From assembly GCA_002869605.1 (NCBI GenBank), contig PKUI01000064.1, forward strand, positions 1 through 37,708: 37,708 bases of DNA, read 5' to 3'. The number at the start of each line of letters is the position of its first letter. Positions within the stretch are counted from its first letter, which is position 1. Positions 9,397 to 17,503 of this stretch are shown piece after piece. Source of the DNA: Desulfuromonas sp. (GTDB taxonomy: Bacteria; Desulfobacterota; Desulfuromonadia; Desulfuromonadales; SZUA-401). A program made the position numbers and the translations under genes. The notes below the pieces were generated by a model. That model saw nothing but the letters and a program-made list of their open reading frames with translations. It did not search any database and was not told where the DNA came from.

Positions 9397-10350
9397 TCAG
9401 GCCCGAAAAAGTTCAATTTTCCCGGCACCGTAGGCTGCTCCCCGACCAACCTGGAACAGTTCGGCCAACACCATCACCCAGATCAAATCTTCCATGCCTT
9501 CACCGCTGAGTTCGCAGCGACCAAGCAATCCTCCCACTTCGAGGTCCTGCACCCTCTTAAGGGTACGCCAATCTTCCCACCTCATTTCGCATTGCGAGAC
9601 GACCTTGTCGGCGACAAGCAGCAACGGCTGCACGTCTTCGACCAGCAGTTGATTGGCATGGGCGTAACAGAGCGAAGTGACCCGTCGCAGCAGAAAGGGA
9701 AACAGATCACGATAATTAGGACGAAATAATGGCTTGCCGCGCACCATCAGGCGCGCCGGGGCTAAAAATTCCATGGTGAGGGGTGTCGACAACTTCTCGT
9801 GACGCATCACCCACCAGTCAGCGGTGCAGACCGGCGGCATCAACTCGTCAAAGTCGTCCTCCGGCAACCAGACCGGATGTAGGTTTTCCGAGTCGTCCCA
9901 GCCGCTGACCTCGATCAACTCAAACGTTCCTTCGACGGCAAAACGCTCCGCCAACAGCCGAAGCAGACGGATGAAAAAGGGCACCTGTGTTATGGCCGTG
10001 CCCATAAGCACCAACTCGAACGAAAAGGATTCGCCAGTCTGGTACACCCTGAAACTATCCGGCTGGTAACGGAAAACAAAGGGGGGCGCCGGCTTCTGGA
10101 AACGCTTCCGCCCTTCTGTATCGCCGCCAAAATGAGGGTCAAACAACCTTGCAAAAGTCACCTCGCCGAGTGCCCCCATATCTGCAAGGTCCCGAGCAGA
10201 CTGCATAATCAGCGGGCGTAGTGCCAGGCACTCAGGCAGGCTTACCTCGACCTCCCGTTCGCAACCGAAGTTACAACTTAAGCGGATAAACTCGACTTTT
10301 GCCAGCCGGCTATGCAACTCTTCATTATCCATGGCAATCACCCGTAGCAT
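9397..10350 (-). CDS. cas6: Stand-alone Cas6-family RAMP endoribonuclease-like protein
   Basis: A 317-residue protein resembling the CRISPR_Cas6 (DUF2276) family, whose members cut pre-crRNA repeats. I see a first domain with PAPPFVFRY and GESFSFELVLMGTAI, followed by a FFIRLLRLLAERF helix, and a C-terminal domain containing GGLLGRCELSG and the glycine-rich RAMP loop VGRGAAYGAGKIEL at the very end. No catalytic His can be assigned with confidence. I use ATG at 10348-10350 with AGGAAG nine bases upstream; a TTG three codons earlier is possible. No repeat array, other cas gene or leader is within the window. It is divergent from tgt and may be co-transcribed with the zinc-ribbon gene. Either an orphan acting on an array elsewhere, or a domesticated RNase. 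Confidence 0.72.
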   Translation of the reverse strand: MLRVIAMDNEELHSRLAKVEFIRLSCNFGCEREVEVSLPECLALRPLIMQSARDLADMGALGEVTFARLFDPHFGGDTEGRKRFQKPAPPFVFRYQPDSFRVYQTGESFSFELVLMGTAITQVPFFIRLLRLLAERFAVEGTFELIEVSGWDDSENLHPVWLPEDDFDELMPPVCTADWWVMRHEKLSTPLTMEFLAPARLMVRGKPLFRPNYRDLFPFLLRRVTSLCYAHANQLLVEDVQPLLLVADKVVSQCEMRWEDWRTLKRVQDLEVGGLLGRCELSGEGMEDLIWVMVLAELFQVGRGAAYGAGKIELFRA

Positions 10351-10442
10351 CGCAATCAACTTCCTGTCAATCCTCGATGTCGAAGATTGCCATTAGGCGC
10401 GGATTCTGTTACGTTGAGCGCCCTAGAACAGTTAAATCATGA

Positions 10443-11570
<1,128 letters not shown>

Positions 11571-11600
11571 CCCTGATTCGCCACACGGGATAATGGCAGC

Positions 11601-12395
11601 ATGTCCGAGCAGCCAGACTCACCCAAACTCGACCTGCAACTTGCCCAGCGTTTACACCGTGCCCTCACCGCCAGTTCCGAAGACCTCTACCAGGTGCTTC
11701 AGGATCCGGCCATGGAGGTGGTACGCTGCGCACTGAAAAACCAGCACCTCAACGAGGAACACCTGCTGACTCTGCTCAAGCGGCGTGATCTGAGCGAAGA
11801 CATCCCCAAGGCTCTCTACAAGCAGGAGAAGGTAGAACTCAGCCATCGCCTCAAACTGGCGTTGGTAAAAAACCCCGCTACCCCGACCCCGGTGCGACTG
11901 ACCCTGTTACCGCAGCTACGACTGTTCGAACTGGTAAACCTGCTGCAACTATCCGGCACGACCCCCGACCAAAAACTCGCAGCCGAACGCCAGATCATCA
12001 AGCGTCTGCCGACTACTCCTCTGGGCAACAAGCTCACCCTCGCCCGCCGCAGCAGCACCGGGGTACTGGCCGAACTGCTCAAGGAGGGAGACCCACAGGT
12101 GTTTGCCCACTGTCTCGCCAACCCACGCCTCAAAGAGGTCGACATCTTCAAGTTTCTTAACAGCGGACGCTCCACTGCCGAAACCATCTCCCAGGTTGCT
12201 CGGCATGAACGCTGGAAAAACCGTCCCAACCTGCGCCTGGCGATTCTGAAGAATCGAAATACCCCTTCGGTCTGGTACACCTTGTGGCTGCCGAGACTCC
12301 CCTCTCACGAACTACGAAACCTGCTTTACGGTAAACAGCTTGCCCCCCGCCAGAAAAAATTAATTAACGATGAAATATCCAAGCGGGGCTTATAA
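11601..12395 (+). CDS. Predicted all-helical (HEAT-like repeat) protein, unknown function
   Basis: A 264-residue protein without signal peptide or membrane segment that I cannot name. It is rich in Leu, Arg and Lys and appears to be entirely helical, with loosely repeated units of about 35-40 residues such as DPAMEVVRCALKNQHLNEEHL, RLKLALVKNPATPTPVRLTL and NLRLAILKNRNTPSVWYTL. The recurring L-x-x-A-L-x-K/N-N-x-x-T-P-x pattern suggests HEAT or leucine-rich-variant repeats used for binding. It follows tgt by 30 bases and is probably in the same transcript, but nothing connects it to tRNA modification. The ribosome site is weak. The gene looks intact. Confidence 0.75.
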   Translation: MSEQPDSPKLDLQLAQRLHRALTASSEDLYQVLQDPAMEVVRCALKNQHLNEEHLLTLLKRRDLSEDIPKALYKQEKVELSHRLKLALVKNPATPTPVRLTLLPQLRLFELVNLLQLSGTTPDQKLAAERQIIKRLPTTPLGNKLTLARRSSTGVLAELLKEGDPQVFAHCLANPRLKEVDIFKFLNSGRSTAETISQVARHERWKNRPNLRLAILKNRNTPSVWYTLWLPRLPSHELRNLLYGKQLAPRQKKLINDEISKRGL

Positions 12396-12458
12396 ATGCC
12401 CGGAAAAATGCTTTCTTACCCTAGCTAAACATTCGAACAATCGCATAAATGTCTTTTT

Positions 12459-12486
12459 TTGATATTTTTCTTTAGTGCTTTATAAT
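12459..12486 (+). promoter_or_regulatory. Sigma-70-type promoter of the riboswitch leader
   Basis: TTGATA (12459-12464, five of six) and a perfect TATAAT (12481-12486) are separated by 16 bases. A transcript starting near 12493 would carry a leader of about 400 bases including the hairpin and the riboswitch before the DUF11 start codon. Confidence 0.6.
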
Positions 12487-12638
12487 TTTTTAACAACTTG
12501 AACCCACCCCCGTTAGTGCAAAACTATTAAGAACGAAGATCAATTTTTCTATCAGACGATGGGACAAATAAATGCTGTCGCAAAGTAGAGTTCAGATAGC
12601 ATGCTCTGCGCCACAACAACCGATCAGGGCATTCACCA

Positions 12639-12681
12639 CCGGGTTATCGACAAGGTCTTACTGACCGTAGAGATAGCCCGG
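12639..12681 (+). promoter_or_regulatory. Structured hairpin in the leader
   Basis: CCGGGTTATC (12639-12648) pairs with GATAGCCCGG (12672-12681) over ten pairs with one G-U. An inner helix GGTC/GACC (12654-12657, 12663-12666) closes a short loop. No T-run follows, so it is not an intrinsic terminator. It lies 40 bases before the riboswitch. The function is unknown; RNA structure or a protein site are both possible. Confidence 0.45.
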
Positions 12682-12721
12682 TTATCATTTGACAAGGTAA
12701 AAAACTGAAAAAAGAAGTTCC

Positions 12722-12802
12722 CTAAACTCCCGAAACGCCAAACCCGCCGCAAGACGGGTACGGAAAGCCACGGATCTTATTGAGATGGCCGGACTGCCGA
12801 AG
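12722..12802 (+). promoter_or_regulatory. GEMM-I (class I) cyclic-dinucleotide riboswitch
   Basis: The aptamer marks are in the right order: CAAACC (12739-12744), a P2 stem capped by a GCAA tetraloop (GNRA; loop 12749-12752), GGAAAGCC-A-CGG where most members have GCAAAGCC, a P3 stem pairing GCC/GGC and ATCT/AGAT around 12767-12789, then GGCCGG and the 3' TGCCGAA. This is close to versions common in Geobacter relatives. Class I binds c-di-GMP, and a sub-class binds 3',3'-cGAMP. From the sequence alone I cannot fix which, because alignment of the key 5' purine is uncertain. It controls the DUF11 secreted protein downstream. Confidence 0.85.
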
Positions 12803-12839
12803 GAAAACACTTCCTCGCTACCCGGCCATCTTTTTTTTT
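12783..12839 (+). terminator. Riboswitch expression platform: intrinsic terminator
   Basis: AGATGGCCGG (12783-12792) pairs perfectly with CCGGCCATCT (12822-12831), with an inner AGGAA/TTCCT hairpin, and a run of nine T ends at 12839. The 5' strand of the stem is also the 3' strand of aptamer P3, so the folds exclude each other. A ligand-stabilised aptamer should therefore prevent termination and switch the gene ON. Confidence 0.88.
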
Positions 12840-12894
12840 GAAGAAAGAGAGCAACAAACGCACGCAAATGAACAAAGAGACAAGGAGAATTAAG

Positions 12895-15642
12895 ATGATT
12901 GAAAGTGGGCTACGCAGTGAAAGGACAGTAGGCTATTTGATTCGTCGTCAATTAGTTTTTGTACTGGTGCTGCTTCTCGGAGTCTTTCTCGGCAATGTCT
13001 CGGCTGACGGCGGAGACTTTTCGCTCGACTTTGCAGCGGCAGCACCCTACACCTATGACCATGCCAACGGTGGTGGAGCCTGGAACGATGGGACCATAGG
13101 CAAATCCGAAGACGTCGTCGAATCACTCGAAGGGAGCGACTTTGCCTGCGGCGACAACGTCACCCACCTGCTGAAGATCTCCGTCGACGACCAGACATCT
13201 GCCGCCAACCAGACCATCGAGCTCGACTTTTCCTTCCTGGCTGACACCACCGGCCAAAGCGGCGTGGCCCTCGGCGATATCACCTTCGTCGGCGTCAATT
13301 ACGGAAACGTCGAAAACGGCGGTGGCGGCGGTCCGGGCACCTTTGGCAGCGACGGCGGCATACTCGATGATGGCGGCAGTACGGCCCTGCTTGTCAGCGA
13401 GTATCTCACCGGACCGAAATTCGTCGCCGGCTCGGAGCTGCGCGGCACCGTACGCATCGACGACTTCGAAGCATCTGAAGTCGTGATTTTGCGGATCGAC
13501 ACCCGCCTCGAGTGCCTCGCGGGGTCGAACCCGACCGGTAACCTGCAGAGCGACATCATCGACGCCCGCGTCATCTCGCAGAAGACAGATACCATCCAGG
13601 TCGGCAACCAGACGGTTCCCTTCCTGAAATTGGGCAAACTTGCGTTTCCCGAAGTCGACCTGAACGTCGAGAAGCTGGATGCCCCCGACCCGGTCGAGCT
13701 GACCCAGGCATTGACCTACACCATCGAGGTCAGCAATAACTCGGGTGACAACATTGCTGAAAATGTCACCCTCAGCGACACCCTCGACCCGAACACCGCC
13801 TTCCTCAGTATTAACCCGGCAACCGGATGCAGCCACGATGGTTCTCTCAGCGGTGGGGTGATCAGCTGCGATATCGGCGCTTTGAACCCGAACGAAACCA
13901 GGATCTACGATGTGATGGTGACCGTACTGGTAACCGCCCCGGACGAGGGTGATGGTGGCAGCGGCACCTGTTCTGAGACATCGGATCTGTGCAACCAGGT
14001 CGCCGTCGCCACCACGACCTTGGAATCGAACCTGGATAACAACAGTGACTCGGAACCGACCGATGTGATTATTACCGGCCCCTTCGGCGCCATCGAGATC
14101 GATAAACAACCCGACTCAGGCACCGTCTACCCGGGGACCGAGTACACCTACAACTACTTCGTCAGCCATCCCGGCAGTATCGGCCCGGTGCTGATCACAG
14201 ACCTGAGCGACGATAAATGTGCACCGGTCACAACCATCGATGACGACGCCGACACCTTCAACGACGGCGACAGCAACAGCGATGGGTTCCTCGATCCTGG
14301 TGAGACCTGGCTCTACAGCTGCACCACAGAGTTAACCGAAGACACCACCAACATCGCCACGGTCTTCGCGACAGACTACTGGACCGACATCCCGCTCCAG
14401 GCCTCCGACTCGGCCTATGTCAACGTCATTAACCCGGCCCTGACCATCGACAAGCAGGTCGATCAGACAACCGTACTCGCCGGCACCGTGGTCAACTACA
14501 CCTTCGTGGTGAGCAACAGCGGCGATGACCCGCTCGAATCGATCACGGTCACTGACACCATCGAAGGCGAAGCCGGGTGCAGTCCGGTAAGCTACGACAG
14601 CGGCGATGACGGCAACAACGTCCTCGATCTCGCAGAAAGCTGGACCTTCACCTGCTCGGCACAAATCGACGAAGACACCCACAACATCGCCACCGCTTCC
14701 GGCTACGATTCACTGAGCAACGAAACCGTCTCTGCTCCGGATGATGCCTATGTCGATGTCGTACACCCGGATATCACCCTCGAGAAGAGCTCGGCGCTGA
14801 CCACCGATCTCGGCCAAGACGGAGAACCGGGGACCGGCGACACCTTGACCTACACCTATCTCATCACCAACAGCGGTGACACCACCCTCGACAACGTCAC
14901 CCTCAGCGACGACAACCAGGGCTTCGGCACGCTCGGCACGTTCAACTGCGACACAACGCTGCCGGCCGACGACATGCAACCTGGAGCTACGATCACCTGC
15001 ACCGCCGAGTATGTCATCAAGCAAGCCGACGTCGATGCCGGATCAATCTACAACCTGGCCACGACCATAGGGACTCCACCGCTCGGCGATAATGTCGACG
15101 ATAAAGATGCGGTAATCGTCGACCTCCCGCAGCACCCGGCCATGACACTAGAGAAATCCGGGACCTTCAACGATGAGAATGGTGACGGATTCGCCGATGT
15201 CGGCGAAACCATCACCTACAGCTTCTCGATCACCAACACCGGCAACGTGACCCTTCACAACATCACCCTCACGGACCCGAACATCACCATCCTCGGCGGG
15301 CCGTTGGCCACCTTGGCCGTCGGCGCCAGCGATTCGTCCACCTTCAGCGGCAGCTACGTGGTCACCCAGGCCGATATCGACGCTGGTTTCAAGTACAACC
15401 TCGCCACCGCCGACAGCAATGAAACCGACGAGGTCACCGACGACCACACCACGCCGCTACCGCAGAATCCTGACATTGACCTGCTCAAGAGCTATACGAG
15501 CAACGCCGATGAAGACGGTTCGGCCACCATCTCGCTCGGCGACACCCTCACCTACAACTTCACCGTCAGCAACAGCGGCAACGTGACGCTCACCAGCGTC
15601 GCCGTCACTGACCCGATGCCGGGTCTCAGCAGCATCAGCTGA
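12895..15642 (+). CDS. Secreted DUF11-repeat protein, part before the in-frame TGA
   Basis: The first 915 codons of a large exported surface or extracellular protein. The signal peptide (about 1-37, hydrophobic LVFVLVLLLGVFLGNVSA) is followed by a beta-rich domain (about 40-245). Six DUF11-type repeats begin near residues 252, 398, 513, 624, 747 and 858, each with a core like TLTYTYLITNSGDTTLDNVTLSD. Acidic D-x-N-x-D-G-x-x-D loops (for example NDENGDGFADVGE) suggest calcium binding. The start is ATG 12895 with AAGGAG seven bases upstream; a TTG at 12838 lies in the terminator T-run and is rejected. Codon 916 is TGA inside the sixth repeat, while the same frame stays open for 336 more codons. 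No sortase or PEP-CTERM signal is seen. Confidence 0.85.
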   Translation: MIESGLRSERTVGYLIRRQLVFVLVLLLGVFLGNVSADGGDFSLDFAAAAPYTYDHANGGGAWNDGTIGKSEDVVESLEGSDFACGDNVTHLLKISVDDQTSAANQTIELDFSFLADTTGQSGVALGDITFVGVNYGNVENGGGGGPGTFGSDGGILDDGGSTALLVSEYLTGPKFVAGSELRGTVRIDDFEASEVVILRIDTRLECLAGSNPTGNLQSDIIDARVISQKTDTIQVGNQTVPFLKLGKLAFPEVDLNVEKLDAPDPVELTQALTYTIEVSNNSGDNIAENVTLSDTLDPNTAFLSINPATGCSHDGSLSGGVISCDIGALNPNETRIYDVMVTVLVTAPDEGDGGSGTCSETSDLCNQVAVATTTLESNLDNNSDSEPTDVIITGPFGAIEIDKQPDSGTVYPGTEYTYNYFVSHPGSIGPVLITDLSDDKCAPVTTIDDDADTFNDGDSNSDGFLDPGETWLYSCTTELTEDTTNIATVFATDYWTDIPLQASDSAYVNVINPALTIDKQVDQTTVLAGTVVNYTFVVSNSGDDPLESITVTDTIEGEAGCSPVSYDSGDDGNNVLDLAESWTFTCSAQIDEDTHNIATASGYDSLSNETVSAPDDAYVDVVHPDITLEKSSALTTDLGQDGEPGTGDTLTYTYLITNSGDTTLDNVTLSDDNQGFGTLGTFNCDTTLPADDMQPGATITCTAEYVIKQADVDAGSIYNLATTIGTPPLGDNVDDKDAVIVDLPQHPAMTLEKSGTFNDENGDGFADVGETITYSFSITNTGNVTLHNITLTDPNITILGGPLATLAVGASDSSTFSGSYVVTQADIDAGFKYNLATADSNETDEVTDDHTTPLPQNPDIDLLKSYTSNADEDGSATISLGDTLTYNFTVSNSGNVTLTSVAVTDPMPGLSSIS
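15640..15642 (+). other. In-frame TGA at an expected cysteine position
   Basis: The frame reads PMPGLSSIS-TGA-PANFLSVGASMTC. Repeats 1-4 carry a first and a second cysteine, repeat 5 carries neither, and repeat 6 has the second (MTC), so the TGA sits where the first cysteine should be. One base change (TGC or TGT to TGA) explains it. A weak hairpin follows (15645-15669), but it does not match a classic bacterial SECIS. Confidence 0.8.
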
Positions 15643-16653
15643 CCGGCGAACTTCCTCTCGGTAGGCGCCAGCATGACCTGCTCGGCCACCTACGTTGTCA
15701 CCCAGGCGGATGTTAATAGCGGCAACATCCACAATACCGCCACCGCTTCCGGACTCAGCCCGAAAGGGGACCCGGTTAGCGCCATCGACAGCGAAGACGT
15801 AACGGTACCGAGCGGCACCGTAACCCTGCTCAAGCTGACCAACGGGGAAATGAGCACCGACATGTTCTGGGACTTCACTCTGAACGGACCGGGCATCTCG
15901 ACCTCTGACTCCACCACGAACCTTAACAACCTGCTCGACTTAGGGGCTCCGCGCCTGAGCGTCGGTGTCACCTACACGGTCTGCGAAACCGACATCTGGT
16001 CCGGCTGGACCTCGGTCTGGAGAGCCGACATCGACCGTGACGGTAACGCCGAGATCATTCCGGCTTACAACCCCAACGCCACCGACGAACCACCTCAGGA
16101 CCTCGGCGTCCGCTGCTACGACTTCACCGTTCAGGAGGATGAAACCCTGGCCTTCGAAGTTGACAACCGCTACCCGGGCGGCGATCCGCGAACCATCGGC
16201 TACTGGAAAAACTGGAACACCTGCAGTGGTGGCAACCAGCACCTGACCGCCGCCAAACTCGGTGGCCCGGATGCCGGCGTCTACATCCTCAACGACATCC
16301 TCAACAGCCCGGGCGTCACCCTTGGTAACTTCCCGCTCGGACCGGAGGACTGTGAAGCAGCCGTCAACATCCTCGACAAGTCGGACGTCAGGACCGGTAA
16401 GAAGCGGGCCAACGACGCCGCTTACGCGCTCGCCTCGCAACTGCTTGCCGCCAAGCTGAACCACGCGGCCGGCGCCGAAACCTGCACAGCCGTGCAACAG
16501 GCTATTCTTGAGGCCGACCAACTGCTGATCAAAATTGGCTTCGACGGGACCGGCCGCTATCTGGACCCGAAACACAAGGGGAACGACCGCACCACCGCCC
16601 TCGAGCTTGCCAACACCCTCGATCTCTACAACAACGGCGAGCTGTGTGATTAA
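15643..16653 (+). CDS. C-terminal part of the same DUF11 protein, after the in-frame TGA
   Basis: 336 codons in the same frame as the upstream part, so together they would make a 1252-residue protein. It completes DUF11 repeat 6 (SMTCSATYVVTQADVNSG). Next comes a prealbumin-like or SpaA-like beta domain (roughly full-length residues 970-1085, with VCETDIWSGWTSVWR). The last part is a Cys-containing C-terminal domain starting at RTIGYWKNWNTC and ending NNGELCD, the 'GYWKNW' type found at the ends of many exported repeat proteins. The first internal ATG (15673) lacks a ribosome site, so independent translation is unlikely. The piece is either expressed by readthrough or recoding, or lost through a recent nonsense mutation. 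It ends before a bidirectional terminator. Confidence 0.75.
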   Translation, partial: PANFLSVGASMTCSATYVVTQADVNSGNIHNTATASGLSPKGDPVSAIDSEDVTVPSGTVTLLKLTNGEMSTDMFWDFTLNGPGISTSDSTTNLNNLLDLGAPRLSVGVTYTVCETDIWSGWTSVWRADIDRDGNAEIIPAYNPNATDEPPQDLGVRCYDFTVQEDETLAFEVDNRYPGGDPRTIGYWKNWNTCSGGNQHLTAAKLGGPDAGVYILNDILNSPGVTLGNFPLGPEDCEAAVNILDKSDVRTGKKRANDAAYALASQLLAAKLNHAAGAETCTAVQQAILEADQLLIKIGFDGTGRYLDPKHKGNDRTTALELANTLDLYNNGELCD

Positions 16654-16677
16654 CTGCTGAACTCTTCAGCACAAACA

Positions 16678-16705
16678 AAAGGGCCGGGTTTTCACCCGGC
16701 CCTTT
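16678..16705. terminator. Bidirectional terminator between DUF11 gene and rlpA
   Basis: GGGCCGGGT (16681-16689) and ACCCGGCCC (16694-16702) form a perfect nine-pair stem with a TTTC loop. Read on the minus strand it is followed by TTTTGTTT, a good U-tract for the rlpA unit. On the plus strand a shorter TTT tract ends the DUF11 unit. Confidence 0.88.
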
Positions 16706-16757
16706 ACTTATCGGTTGCTCTGCAGCGGTTATTTCTCGGCAAACGCAGCAGTCGACG

Positions 16758-17501
16758 TTACTCCTGTGCTACAACCATTCCTTTACCGTAGCCGTCGCGC
16801 TGTAAAGTCGCCACGGCCGCCTCGGCAGTCTCGAGGCTCGAAAAATTTCCGACCCGTACCCGGAAGAAACGGCGTCCATCGACCAGGCTCTCCTTGACCT
16901 CCGCAGTCCCATAACGAGCTCTCAGCTCTGCGGCCAGACGCTCAGCGTTGCCACGCATGCCGAACGCACCGATCTGCACACTGTAACCGCTGATAGCGAA
17001 GGTTCTTGGTTGACCGGCGGGTGATGGATCGCTCCCGTCCGGAGAATAGCCAAGCGCTTCGAGACGTACCGGGGCTGTACCTGGGCCCACGACCCCGAGC
17101 TGTTTGGCCGCGGCATAGGAGAGGTCAATAACCCGGTCGTCGACAAATGGCCCACGGTCGTTGACCCTGACCACGGCACTTTTGCCGCTGTTGCGATTGG
17201 TGACCCGTACATAGACCCCCAACGGCAGGGTCTTGTGTGCCGCCGTCATGGCATACATATCGTACCTCTCGCCGTTGCTGGTGAGCTTGCCATGGAATTT
17301 ATCTCCATACCAGCTCGCCATGCCCTCCTGTACGAAACCGTGATAATTGCGCAGCGGTTCATAACGCCTGCCGTTCACGGTATAGGGTTTCTGATGCCCT
17401 TTCAGGTCACGCGTTTCCGGGGTATCGATCACCCGGGTCGTGTAGGTCGGTCCGCAAGCAGACACGACAAATATCATCAGACACAACGCCCACTTCAACA
17501 C
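16758..17501 (-). CDS. rlpA: RlpA-type lipoprotein (septal ring lytic transglycosylase)
   Basis: Outer-membrane lipoprotein that cleaves peptidoglycan glycan strands lacking stem peptides, usually at the septum. A lipobox FVVSAC places the modified Cys near residue 16. The double-psi beta-barrel (about 58-145) contains GMASWYGDKFHGKLTSNGE and VRVNDRGPFVDDRVIDLSYAAA, with the conserved catalytic-site residues of the family. A SPOR domain (about 170-247, FAISGYSVQIGAFGMRGNAE) binds denuded glycans. I prefer GTG at 17499-17501, eight bases after AAGGAG. A TTG at 17505-17507 overlaps the upstream stop but is only two bases from that site. It is last in the pfkB-HExxH lipoprotein-rlpA unit. Confidence 0.94.
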   Translation of the reverse strand: MLKWALCLMIFVVSACGPTYTTRVIDTPETRDLKGHQKPYTVNGRRYEPLRNYHGFVQEGMASWYGDKFHGKLTSNGERYDMYAMTAAHKTLPLGVYVRVTNRNSGKSAVVRVNDRGPFVDDRVIDLSYAAAKQLGVVGPGTAPVRLEALGYSPDGSDPSPAGQPRTFAISGYSVQIGAFGMRGNAERLAAELRARYGTAEVKESLVDGRRFFRVRVGNFSSLETAEAAVATLQRDGYGKGMVVAQE

Positions 17502-17503
17502 AA

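Larger units (their letters stand above)
12396..12894 (+). other. Long AT-rich intergenic region and leader before the DUF11 gene
   Basis: About 500 bases without a protein gene. In order, it holds a sigma-70-like promoter (12459-12486), an AT-rich stretch with no assignment (12490-12635), a strong hairpin (12639-12681), a GEMM-I riboswitch (12722-12802) and its overlapping terminator (12783-12839). It closes with a clear ribosome site, AAGGAG, seven bases before the ATG at 12895. Composition is markedly more AT-rich than the flanking genes. Confidence 0.8.

Noticed and set aside
12585..12680. A minus-strand reading with LVDNPVVNALIGCCGAEHAI, possibly a transposase remnant.
   Set aside because: Stops interrupt it on both sides within about 30 codons, no inverted-repeat ends are seen, and I cannot tie it to a known family.
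12560..12690. A second, degenerate GEMM riboswitch in tandem (GTCGCAAAG and GATAGCCCGG look similar).
   Set aside because: The order and pairing of aptamer elements do not fit; only the hairpin is supported.
12838..12894. TTG start for the DUF11 protein, 19 codons earlier.
   Set aside because: The TTG sits in the T-run of the riboswitch terminator, and the later ATG has AAGGAG at ideal spacing before the signal peptide.
13123..14109. A 328-codon open frame on the minus strand in the DUF11 gene.
   Set aside because: The plus strand encodes signal peptide and DUF11 repeats with a good ribosome site; the minus frame has no recognisable motif.
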